From assembly GCA_031216915.1 (NCBI GenBank), contig CM062290.1, forward strand, positions 385,808,718 through 385,872,717: 64,000 bases of DNA, read 5' to 3'. The DNA comes from Pictodentalium vernedei (lineage: Eukaryota > Mollusca > Scaphopoda > Dentaliida > Dentaliidae). Below, in pieces: positions 54,701 through 64,000 of this stretch (the stretch's first letter is position 1; every line of letters begins with the position of its first letter). The translations under genes were made by a program, and so were the position numbers. Below the pieces are notes generated by a model. The model worked only from the letters and a program-made list of their open reading frames with translations. It ran no database searches and was not told the DNA's origin.

Positions 54701-55719
54701 AATAGCAAACGGAAGTGACTGGTACTAAAATGCTACGGAGTAACATTTCCATGCAACATACATTTATTTACAGTTTTTGAAAAAAAAGAAGCAGTAAAAA
54801 AACGCTACCCGAAAAGCACAAAAACACCTTCAGGTTAAGGGACCGCAGATTTCACCTCGTCATCCATGCCATAAAAATTCGTATTTCAAAATCGTGAACT
54901 GTCCCGGGAAATTGTAAATTTCAGTAATGACAGGATATACACGTGAATTAATACTAAATTGCAGTGGCCAGTGAGGGTGTTTTATCTACCAACCAAATAT
55001 TTACAGTTTATTGGGATAAAAGACCAGAAGCGCAAGGAAACTTTCTGTTCATGGACCACCAAAACGTACTCGGAAGTTCATGGGCTGAAAAAAGCATTTT
55101 CTGTGCCTTTTCTGGAGATAAAAAACATTCTTGAAGGGTATGAAATCTATCTCACCGTAACTGAATAGTTATCCAACCTCACCGTATTGTTTCCCCCACA
55201 AAAATATGCTATTCCCTTGGTGAGGAGGGTGTACACTGGTGAAGTGAAAATATTTAATAAATTCCTTCTCCAATTATTTTTTTTCTTCTTTTTTCTAACT
55301 ACGAATCACATGGAGGTATACAAGGAGAGAAATTTTTGTGTCATTTTATTACAGTACTGGATAAAATAGGTTGATGGAAAAGCACAGACGTGGCGAGAGG
55401 GGGCTGGGGTGGAAGGGGGTCACCCCCCCCCCCCCCAATCCTGGCCAAAATTTCCTACAGTTGGAAATTCGGAGGGCAAGTCATGAGTACTTGGAAATTC
55501 CATCTAACTGGATTTTAGAGCTTCTTTGGTGATGCTGATGTCTCCTTTACTTCCCCAAATTCCAACTCGATTTCAAATTGGCAAAAATTCCAACTGTTAC
55601 TATTTACATCTGCAGTGTACGCAATATCGAGCTTCATAAGTATGCATGACGTTTACTTATCGTAATAAAAAAATCCTCGAAATGCACTTCAAGAAAATCA
55701 CATCATGTAAAATCGTTAT
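54701..55719. other. Non-coding DNA with C-run
   Basis: No gene is seen. A G-rich stretch and a C-run lie at 55392-55438. Confidence 0.4.
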
Positions 55720-56095
55720 CCTGAGTTAATTCCATCATTCACAGTTACAAAATGATGAAACATCGAAAATTGATCATTCCTGCAAAAGATCCGATTTAAT
55801 ATTAGGTCAGAGTGAATTTGTCAAAGTTCTCAGCTTGAGCATTTATTTAGCATATATTCAATTCCCAGAATAATACCAAATAATAATAACAACCTGATAA
55901 TTTTATCATAAATGTGTTGGAATTTCAGTTACTAGAATCAATTTTATGCCCCATTTCATGGATTCATTTTCAAAAGTTTTCTCGGTAATGCATTTTCAGC
56001 TAGGGAGGAACCGGGAGGGGGGGGGGGGCGGGTCTCTCTCCTTAGATGGAAATTCACTAACCTACACCCCCTCCCAATCGGAAACCTCAGCCACG
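55720..56095 (-). mobile_element. Dispersed repeat family R, copy 2 (inverted)
   Basis: It matches 24793-25160 in reverse (ATGAAACATCGAAAATTGAT, TGTTGGAATTTCAGTTACTA). A G-run at about 56019-56030 replaces the G-rich end of copy 1. Confidence 0.6.
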
Positions 56096-56178
56096 TCCCT
56101 GTGGAAAAGCCCCCAAAATTGTAATTCCAATTTTCTCTGTTGATAATTCTAATACTTGACATCATTTGAGAGCTTCTT

Positions 56179-56544
56179 GGGGAGCGCGGTGGCTCAGTAG
56201 GTAGAGGTGCAGGCTGCAAGCCGAGAGGTCCTCTGTTCGAATCCCACCTGCGGCAACCGCGTTGTGTCCTTGGGCAAGACACTTCATCTCCATTGCTCGC
56301 GTGGGGGCACGATGACGCCGTGTACTAAGGCGTACTGCACGTCGATGGTACGCATGTCTTTAACCAGTGCTAACCCTGCCTGTGCTGCAGTGCGGAGTTA
56401 CGATGTAGGGGAGCTGGCAGCTGCTCGTCGTTGCTCGGTGGTTCTCTCCGGGTACTCCGGCTTCCTCCACCCGTAACACTGTCACGGTCATGATTAACCA
56501 CTATGCATAAATATGTGACCTTAAAACATCAATAAATAAATAAA
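56179..56544 (+). mobile_element. tRNA-Cys-like SINE with target duplication
   Basis: The same head and body as at 50215. TTGAGAGCTTCT flanks it at 56167-56178 and 56545-56556. The tail is AATAAATAAATAAA. Confidence 0.94.
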
Positions 56545-56629
56545 TTGAGAGCTTCTGGGGAAATGATACCAAGTTTTAGATCATCAACAAAGAAAAAAAT
56601 TAACAAACCTTTTGTTTTGTACGGCGGCG

Positions 56630-57178
56630 TAGTACTGCCAACAAAATTTTATTTACTTTTTTTCTAACTCGAAATTTCAAGTTAGTAATTCGAAATTTCG
56701 AGATAGTAACTCGAAATTTCAAATTAATAACTCAAAATTTCGAAATAGTAATTTGAAATTTCAAGATAGTAACTCGAAATGTCAAGTTAATAACTCGAAA
56801 TTTCGAGATGGTAACTTGAAATTTCAAGTTAACTCGAAATTTCAAGACAGTAACTCGAAATTTCGAGATAGTAACTCGAAATTTCAAGTTATTAACTCGA
56901 AATTTCAAGATAGTAACTCGAAATTTCAAGTTAATAACTCGAAATTCCAAAATAATGACTCGAACTTTCAAGACAATGAGGAGTACTGCACGTTGGTGGT
57001 AGCCTACATATGCCTTCAGCCAATGTTAACCCGTTTGTACCGGATTAGTTGGGGAGTCTCATGGTTACTTCCGTCGTTTAATGATTCGTTTGGGGTACTC
57101 TGGCCTCCTCTATCTGTAAAACTGTGCGACACTATATGACCATCGCTGTTGAAAGTGTCGTTAAAACAATAATAAATG
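56630..57178 (+). mobile_element. Composite: 21-bp palindromic repeat array plus SINE fragment, copy 1
   Basis: The edge TACGGCGGCGTAGTACTGCC is followed by an array (about 56672-56975) of AACTCGAAATTTCGAGATAGT-like units and then a diverged SINE piece (56976-57178) with TGCACGTTGGTGGTAGCC. The same three parts occur inverted at 60980-61660. Both strands give long open frames only because the unit is 21 bp. Confidence 0.88.
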
Positions 57179-57474
57179 TAAAATATTATAATAATTTAAT
57201 ATTCAAGACATTTCAATCCCAAGTGTTGGCTACTTATATTCCTACTACAGCCATATTTCTCTATCACCCCGACTACTAATAATGGCTGCTGCATTCTATC
57301 AAGATTTCCAGGCTCCTGGCTCCCATACATGTTTCAATAGTAGTATGTCTGATCACCACAAACGACCCAACAACGACCAAAAATTACCGAAACGGGGCCG
57401 TTTTTACCAAAATGAACTCGTAGGTTTCTGTCTATGCTGGATCCTATTCTGGGAATTCTTGACCTATCAGTCTT

Positions 57475-57477
<3 letters not shown>
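57179..57477. other. No recognisable feature
   Basis: Non-coding stretch before a CT microsatellite. Confidence 0.35.

Positions 57478-57508
<31 letters not shown>
57478..57508. repeat. CT microsatellite
   Basis: About 15 CT repeats. Confidence 0.97.
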
Positions 57509-57510
<2 letters not shown>

Positions 57511-57557
57511 CCCGACCTCTGCTCTCGACAAATCAGATCGCCCCATAACCCAAGCCA

Positions 57558-57860
57558 GGGGGCGCGGTGGTTCAGTAGGAAGAGGTGTCGACTGCAAGCC
57601 GAGATGTCCTCGGTTCGAATCCTTGGGCAAGACGCTTCACCCCATTGCCCACGTGGGGGCGCGGTGGCGTTGTGTACTAAGGCGTACTGCAGTTGTCTTC
57701 AACCAATGCTAACCCTGCTTGTGTGGAGTTTGTATGTTGGAGAGCCTGACAGTTACTCGCCGTTGCTCGGTGCTTCTCTCCGGGTACTCCGGCTTCCTCC
57801 ACCCGTAAAACTGTCCAACACAATGTGACTTTAGCTTTCAAAAAGGATTCAGTCGGGTCA
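57558..57860 (+). mobile_element. tRNA-Cys-like SINE with head-body deletion
   Basis: The B box GGTTCGAATCC runs directly into TTGGGCAAGACGC, skipping about 25 bp present in the copies at 50215 and 56179. The tail is replaced by unrelated sequence after AATGTGACTTTAG. Confidence 0.88.
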
Positions 57861-58233
57861 GTTCGCCTTTCACCATTTGAGGGTATGAGAGCTATGAGAA
57901 TATACTTCACTCAGGTTTAAGCTAAAGTCCCTCATTTTCCTTTTCCGGAATAGTTCCATCTCACAATTGACTCTGGTAATTTGATTAGAATACCTGCCTG
58001 AGATGATGCCCCCGTCCCTAATATGAGATGGGCATACAAACAACACTGAGATGTATGGGCTCCCATAGTGTTTAATTTGGCACCCCCAAAACTGAGTAGG
58101 CCTTCAAGTGATCAAGATACTATCAACCCTTAGAGGCACCAATGAAACAATAGTGTCTGTGGCCTTTGTTTAGGTATCAAGGTGCTTGATAGGTGTATTG
58201 GTGTTTGAAATCCCTATCCCGCTCCCGGTCCTA

Positions 58234-58690
58234 CACACTAAAAACTAAAGTGTTAAAACTGACACTTTCAAGGTGTTAAACCCATTCTAACTCTTAGGGT
58301 TTGATTTTAACACTCAAATTGCAATGCTTTAAGCACTTAGACATTACAATCGTCAGACATCTGAAACTTGAATGGATGGCACTTCCCATGTGTCTAGCAT
58401 TGGTGGTTCTACCAGAATCGCCCATAATTTAATTTGCGCTTGGTGGGTACATAATTAAAAGGACACAACGCAGATGACGCGGATCAGGCTCGAGAGTTCG
58501 AGCCTGATCCGCGTCATCTGCGTTGTTTCCTTTTAAGTGTCGCGACATTACACTTGTCAAGTGGTATTATTGTAACACCTGTCAAGTTCTGGGATATCTA
58601 CACTTGAACAAAGTGCTAGTTCAGCACGTAGTAAGTGTTAAATACAGCACTTCAAGTGTAGTTTTTAACACTTTAGTTTTTAGCGTGTAC
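58234..58690. mobile_element. MITE family J with 29-nt perfect core arms
   Basis: Ends CACACTAAAAACTAAAGTGT and ACACTTTAGTTTTTAGCGTG are inverted. The core at 58465-58493 / 58498-58526 (AACGCAGATGACGCGGATCA and complement) is a perfect hairpin, with good pairing beyond. Confidence 0.9.
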
Positions 58691-59032
58691 CTTCAGTTTG
58701 AGATGACACCTCTTGGTCTGAATCTGAGCCTCTGCATAGTTCAATCTCCAATCCCGACTCACCCACTATGACGTTTGGTGGGGTTTCGGGGTTTGAAATT
58801 GTTGGTGTTGGAGTGGGGTCGTGACGTTTGGTGGGGTTTCTAAGTTAGTGGAGTGTGCCTCACTACTCAAATGCAGCCACCTGAAGCTTGCATTTATCTT
58901 TTGGGTTCCCGCTCTCGCAATCTTATTGGGAATTAGCAGGAACGGGATGACAGACTCTTTACTCTTAAGATGTGACCTAAGATTCCCTCGTATGAATTGT
59001 CTCTTCTACAGCCTTTGAAGTCGGCACCATAT

Positions 59033-59242
59033 TTAACCCTTTGAACTCTAGTGGTATCTTCCACACCAGTTCAATGGCAGCAATTAGAAGAGTCCATATT
59101 CATATTCATATTTTCAACGTGCAGCCTCGGGGCTGAAAATATTGATTGGTTCACCCCACACATTTATTGAACAGCCATCCTATATAATGACATTATGGCG
59201 TAGTTTGGCCGGAAAAGCGACCGCTAGGGTTCAAAGGGTTAA
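59033..59242. mobile_element. TTAA-flanked MITE family I, copy 2
   Basis: It runs from TTAACCCTTTGAACTCTAG to CTAGGGTTCAAAGGGTTAA. Part of the left core arm is deleted. The outer sequence GGCACCATAT also faces ATATGGTGCC. Confidence 0.9.
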
Positions 59243-60145
59243 CAAAACGGCCCGGTGGGGAAATTTGTTAAATATGGTGCCAAAAAATGTGCATTTCTCA
59301 ATGTAGAGGGGCGTTAGTCGCAAACATAGCTCTGTGTATTGTATTCCTACTACTAAGACACATGGGCCACCACTTACACATATCAGTTTGTGGGTGCTCT
59401 TCTATGAACGTGCCCCACCCAGTTTAAAATGCTTCCTAGCTACGTTCCCGATATCGCAAATATATAACAAAGTTTGGAGGCCTTCCTGGAAAGTTCTATA
59501 GAAATACGATTCCTTCCACCTTCACTCGTAGGTGGTAGTCGGGGACCTTCCCGAATATTTTATTTGTTGCTCGATGAAACGTCATTTTCCACTGAATGTG
59601 GTGTAGTTTGTCAACAATTACAATATTTACTGTTCCAGGCAGATCGTATTCTGTAGCTCCGGATCGGCCTGCCCACTCTTCCTCGTGTTTATTGCACTGA
59701 AGTGAAACAAATTCACAAAAGAAAAGATGTGCCGCCAAAACAAGAGAAAAGTGATTGGGCGAGTGTCACACAATGGCATGTACAATGCCCGGGCAGACTA
59801 TCATCAGATCACCCCCAGAGTGGATTTTACACCAAGGAAATAAATCAAATTCTGTAGGCAATCACCAGAGACAGAAGTAACATTTCAAAGAAAGACCTCC
59901 GGGTTCAACCCAAAAATCTAGGTCCGCCAATTTCGATTTTCCCTCAGATCATCTTAAATGATGAATCAACGTTTGTGAATAGTGCTTCGTGGATGCCACC
60001 GCATTGATCTCAAGAAAGAGAATGTGTAACCCTAAGCACAGGTGGCTGGCACAGTCACTGGGTAATAAAAGTGATCTAAATGTGTTATTTACGTTTATTT
60101 TCATGGATATCTTCCACAAAACTCTGTCATTAACGTTTTTTGCGG
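59243..60145. other. Non-coding DNA with half a family A MITE
   Basis: Around 59790-59935 the phrases CATCAGATCACCCCCAGAGT and GAAAGACCTCCGGGTTCAAC follow family A order. Nothing else is recognised. Confidence 0.4.
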
Positions 60146-60479
60146 CGGCGGGTAGCTCAGTAGGTAGAGGTGCAGGCTGCAAGCCGAGAGATCGTCGATT
60201 CGAATCCCACCTGCGGCAACCTTGGACAAGACACATCACCTCATTGCCCATGTGGGGGCACGGTGACGTTGTGTACTACGGTGTAATGCACGTCGATGGT
60301 GCACCTGTCTTCAACCATGCTAATCCCGCTTGTGTGAAGTTAGTGTGTGGGGGAAATGACAGTTGCTCGGTGGTTCTCTCCTGGTACTCCGGCTTTCTCC
60401 ACCCGTAAAACTATCGCGGTGATGAATTGCCATTGTGCACAAGTATATGACCTTAAACATCAAAGAATAAATGAATAAA
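60146..60479 (+). mobile_element. tRNA-Cys-like SINE with imperfect target duplication
   Basis: The head has GGTAGCTCAGTAGGTAGAGG and the B box GATTCGAATCC. TAACGTTTTTTGCGG and TAACGTTGTTGCGG flank it. The body lacks about 15 bp after the head (CGGCAACCTTGGACAAG). Confidence 0.9.
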
Positions 60480-60714
60480 TAACGTTGTTGCGGGATTTTA
60501 ATTTGACCCCCACCCCCTCTATTTGTGTTTGTCCCATTTTTATTATCCAGTCCTTGAGCCAGTCACCTGTGACCGCAAGTTCATTTCGTAATCGGTTGTG
60601 AGTTGTAGACACCCTGACTAGCTCAACGAAGAAATGGTGGCGGTGTGGGGTTGGGAGGACAACTCGATTCGTGACGTCGATGAATGCTATCTTTTCAGTA
60701 ATCACGAACAAGCT

Positions 60715-61660
60715 ATCTTGAAATTTCGAGTTATTAACTTGAAACTTCGAGTTACTATCTCGAAATTTCGAGTTACCATCTTGAAATTTTGAGTTATTAA
60801 CTTGAAATTTCGATGTACTAACTTGAAATTTCGAGTTATTAACTTGAAATTCCGAGTTACTATCTTGAAATGCCGAGTTACTATCTTGAAATTTCGAATT
60901 AAAATTGAAATTTTGAGTTACTATCTAAGTTTCTTTTTTCCTTTTAACTGCGCAAAAATTCAGCTAACCCTTATATTACATTTATTACTGTTTTAATGAC
61001 ACTTTCAACAGCCATGGTCATATCGTGTCGCACAGTACCCCCCAAAAATCGCTAAGTAGCTGCAGTAACTATGAGACTCTCCAGCTTACTAATCTGGTAC
61101 AAACAAGGTTAACCCTTTACCTAACATGAAAAGCAGACGACACTTGCAAAAAAAATTCTTGAATAACTATTTTTTTTCATTTTTTGTCTCAAAAACATAG
61201 GTTATGACCCCTCGTTGGAACGAGCTCGACGAGCTCGTTCCAACGAGGGGTCATAACCTATGTTTTTGAGACAAAAAATGAAAATATTTTGAAAATTGGC
61301 GATTTTTGAGAATAGCGCTGGCCGGTTTTGGCCGTTACGTTGGGTAAAGGGTTAACATTGGGTGAAGGCATGTGTAGGCTACCAACGTGCAGTACTCCTT
61401 TAGGTCTTGAAAGTTCGAGTTATTATTTTGAAATTTCGAGTTATGAACTTGACATTTCGAGTTACTCTCTCGAAATTTCGAGTTACTATCTTGAAATTTC
61501 GAGTTATGAACTTGACATTTCGAGTTACTATATCGAAATTTCGAATTACTATCTCGATATTTCGAGTTACTATCTTGAAATTTCAAGATACTAACTTGAA
61601 ATTTCGAGTTATAAATAAAGTAAATAAAACTTTGTTGGCAGTACTACGCCGCCGTAGTTT
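60715..61660 (-). mobile_element. Composite of 21-bp arrays and SINE fragment, copy 2
   Basis: Array 60715-60935, SINE fragment about 60985-61400 (split by a MITE at 61109-61355), array 61400-61615 and the edge GGCAGTACTACGCCGCCGTA mirror the 56.6-57.2 kb composite, with an additional array on the outer side. Confidence 0.88.
61109..61355. mobile_element. TTAA-flanked MITE family C, copy 7 (perfect palindrome)
   Basis: It runs from TTAACCCTTTACCTAACATG to GTTGGGTAAAGGGTTAA. The core has perfect 52-nt arms (61177-61228 and 61230-61281) around one A. The empty site CAATGTTAACCCG is visible at about 57021-57034 in the sister composite. Confidence 0.97.
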
Positions 61661-62056
61661 TGCATATCCAACAACATATTTCAGCTGATACTATTTGTAC
61701 ATGTTCATCTGTTTATCAAAAGGATCCCAGACTATTCAAACCTTCTGTTGTTGGTGATAAAACCGTAAGTCAAAATGACAATTAGAGTGAAATAATTGAT
61801 ATTTCTAGTCAGCTGTCGTGGTTATTTTCCTTTCATTTGAGTTTTTTGTATTCCATTGTATGATAATAAATTTCAAGCACCATCTGACATTCAATATTTT
61901 GTCATTTCATGTAGCACTGCTTCAAAAAGGAATGACAACTCTTTTTACTTTTCACCCCACAAATGAACATAATAATATTATGGGACATCCAACCTCGCAG
62001 GGCGCAAAATGTTAGTATCTTGGTAATGGCCATCTCAAATACCTTAAAACTCTGTT

Positions 62057-62955
62057 TTAACCCTTTACACAACGTAACGGTCAAAACCGACCAGCGCTAT
62101 TCATAAAAATCATTATTCATTAATTTCTTTTTTTTTCATCTTTGTCTCGAAAACATAGCTTATGGCCACCTCATTGGAACGGGTACGTTGAGCTCGTTCC
62201 ATTGAGAAATCATAAACTATATCTGTGACGCAAAACTAAAAACAAAACAGTTATCAGGATTTTCAAAGTGTGGGGGGGGGGGGGGGGGGAGGCGTGGGGG
62301 GAGGGAGACTGGATCGGGCGATGGATGGTCGTCGGTATAATGAGGCGACCATGGATCGCACATTTTAAAAGTACGAACATTTTAAATTCCAAAACCCCAA
62401 TTTCCATGCATCTGAGCGGATATTTTGAGATTTTTCCAGGAGATGTATTTGACAGATTTCACACTTTGAGAGCCGTTAAAAACGCCCGGTAAAGCATACA
62501 GGTGAGGCCTATTTATCAGCTTTAATCGTAACGACCAAAACTGATAAATAGACCTCACTTGTATGCTTTACCAGACGTTAACAGCAATTATACTGTCTGT
62601 GGATTATCTTGTCTGGAGTGGATTTGGTACTTGTATTGGTACTTGTATGTCTGTAAGATTGTGATCTATTTCAGTTAACCGATTTTTAACAAACTGCGTT
62701 TACTGCCACTTACTGCAAAAAATGATCCGAAATCGATCGAAACTGAACCAGTACGGAGAAACACAGCTGGCGAAAATATGGGTGAGGCTCTGGATCCGCC
62801 CCTTGTTTCACTAGTCATTGGTTGTGATAAAAATATAGACATACAAAAAACACGGCCCGCCAAAAAAGCCCCCCCCCCCCCCACCAGCCCCCTCGGTTCC
62901 TCCGCAGCTAATTTTTGCAAGTGTCGTCTACCTTTCGTGGTAGGTAAAGGGTTAA
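62057..62955. mobile_element. TTAA-flanked MITE family C, copy 8, split by family E
   Basis: The left part (62057 to about 62256) starts TTAACCCTTTACACAACG. The right part resumes near 62919 and ends GTAGGTAAAGGGTTAA. The interval is a family E element. Confidence 0.88.
62257..62918 (-). mobile_element. Family E element, copy 2 (inverted)
   Basis: It matches 52832-53450 in reverse. It has a G-run at 62270-62289, the core TATTTATCAGCTTTAATCGT near 62508-62560, a C-run at 62870-62883 and the end CGGTTCCTCCGCAG. Confidence 0.85.
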
Positions 62956-63079
62956 GAGGTGTTATTAGTCTATGCGAGAAATCTGTGCGAATCCTCCTAT
63001 CTCACTACTTTTTGGCATAATCATGGACAGTCTCTAGTGCTCGGCCACCTATGTTTTTCAGTCTAATGGGACATTGGGT

Positions 63080-64000
63080 GTGTCCCTAGGGTGTTTGAAA
63101 AGTGGGACACGATCATATCTCAGGCTTGATATGGCCTATCGCCTATGGACCCTGGACCAACACCAAATGAGTCAACACTCAATGGAGGTTCCAAATATGG
63201 GGCACAGTCACTAAGGTCACCCGGAGGTCATTGATTGCATTTTCAGAATTGCTGGAAATCACATTTTTGACCCCCTAGTACATTTCTGTAGATTACATTC
63301 ATTTTTAAACTTAAAAAAGTGGGCGTGGCCAAAAATATTGAAAGTGGGTCCCGCTCATATTTCAAGCATGCTATGGCATATGGACCTGGGACCAACACCA
63401 AATGAGTCGAAACTCAATGGCAGTTCAAAATACAGGTCAACGTCACTTGGGGGTCATTGAGTGCATTTATGACCCCTAATGCACTTCTGAAGTTCATGCA
63501 TGTATTTTTATACCAAAACATGAGGCCAAAAATCTCCATTTCTGATTCCTTTATAGAACACGATGAATGCAGTGCACACAAGTTATTTCTGGTTTCTTGA
63601 AAAGTTTTATCTGATTCCTTTCTGAAAATCTTTAAACGCTGTTTACGGAAATCGCAGTAAATTCCGTTTCTCCGGTTAGTCTGTGTGAAACACACGGACT
63701 ATTGTTTTGTACTGTATCTTTTCTCTTTTTTTCCCTTTTTTTCTTCTTCTTTTTCTCCTGGTCTTCTGTTTTCTAACCACTTCTTTGTCCGCACGATAAC
63801 TCGAAAACAAATCTTCCAATCTAGTTGCTTTTTGACATACTGGTAGATAATCATTAGTGCTCTGTCACCTATATTTTTAAGCCTCGTGGGGCTCATGCTT
63901 GGTTTTTACCTATGGACCTGGGACAAAACCCAATTGTGTCGACACAACACCAATGCATTTCCGAAGTTCATACATGTATATCTTCTCTCAAAAAAGTGGG
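63080..64000 (-). repeat. Family L units and palindrome-headed body, running out of the window
   Basis: Inverted 220-bp units with AACACCAAATGAGTCAACAC and GGGTCATTGAGTGCATTT lie at about 63110-63520. A region like 51720-52080 follows (GCACGATAACTCGAAAACAA near 63790), then the start of another unit at 63905. No gene is seen. Confidence 0.75.

Noticed and set aside
56732-57139. Open frames rich in KFQDSNSKF or KFRV repeats
   Set aside because: They arise from a 21-bp tandem repeat, a multiple of three, which stays open on both strands. The same happens at 60802-60996 and 61335-61688.

Overview
This window looks like nuclear DNA of a marine bilaterian invertebrate, most likely a bivalve or other mollusc. 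The signs are a spliced C2H2 zinc-finger exon, a DIRS-type retrotransposon, a Jockey/CR1-like LINE fragment, tRNA- and 5S-derived SINEs, many MITEs, and mollusc-style elements headed by a palindrome and followed by a satellite array. It holds no operons, phage genes or CRISPR. The taxon is inferred from repeat style, not from a diagnostic gene.

Layout. 1-5163: a DIRS-like tyrosine-recombinase retrotransposon cut off by the left window edge, with gag, RT, RNase H, methylase-like and recombinase regions, broken at four points. 5.6-17 kb: nested DNA-transposon remnants (hAT-like, palindrome-core MITEs) and two palindrome-headed elements with internal tandem units. 17759-18477: the only credible host coding exon, six C2H2 fingers, whose 3' side runs into a MITE. 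19.4-30 kb: several TTAA-flanked MITEs, palindrome-headed elements, and a LINE fragment inserted in one of them. 30-38 kb: SINE-rich, including a 510-bp duplication that carries a SINE and a SINE with a 5S rRNA head. 38.2-45.2 kb: four satellite-bearing blocks with units of about 157-175 bp. 45.2-46.8 kb: a cluster of long near-perfect palindromes. 47-64 kb: SINEs, a composite of 21-bp palindromic repeats with a SINE fragment, elements ended by poly-G or poly-C runs, and 220-bp tandem units that run out of the window.

How it fits together. Nearly everything is mobile DNA in layers. Several insertions can be ordered from the sequence alone: an element inside a SINE, TTAA MITEs at sites whose empty form is present elsewhere in the window, and a LINE inside a tandem unit. 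Two themes recur. (1) At least seven heads share one plan: a T-run, a palindrome of about 30 nt, a CCGTC/GTCT-rich tract, and in most cases an internal array of units. (2) More than a dozen otherwise unrelated MITE families carry a near-perfect central palindrome. Annotated boundaries of old repeats are approximate unless a target duplication is stated.
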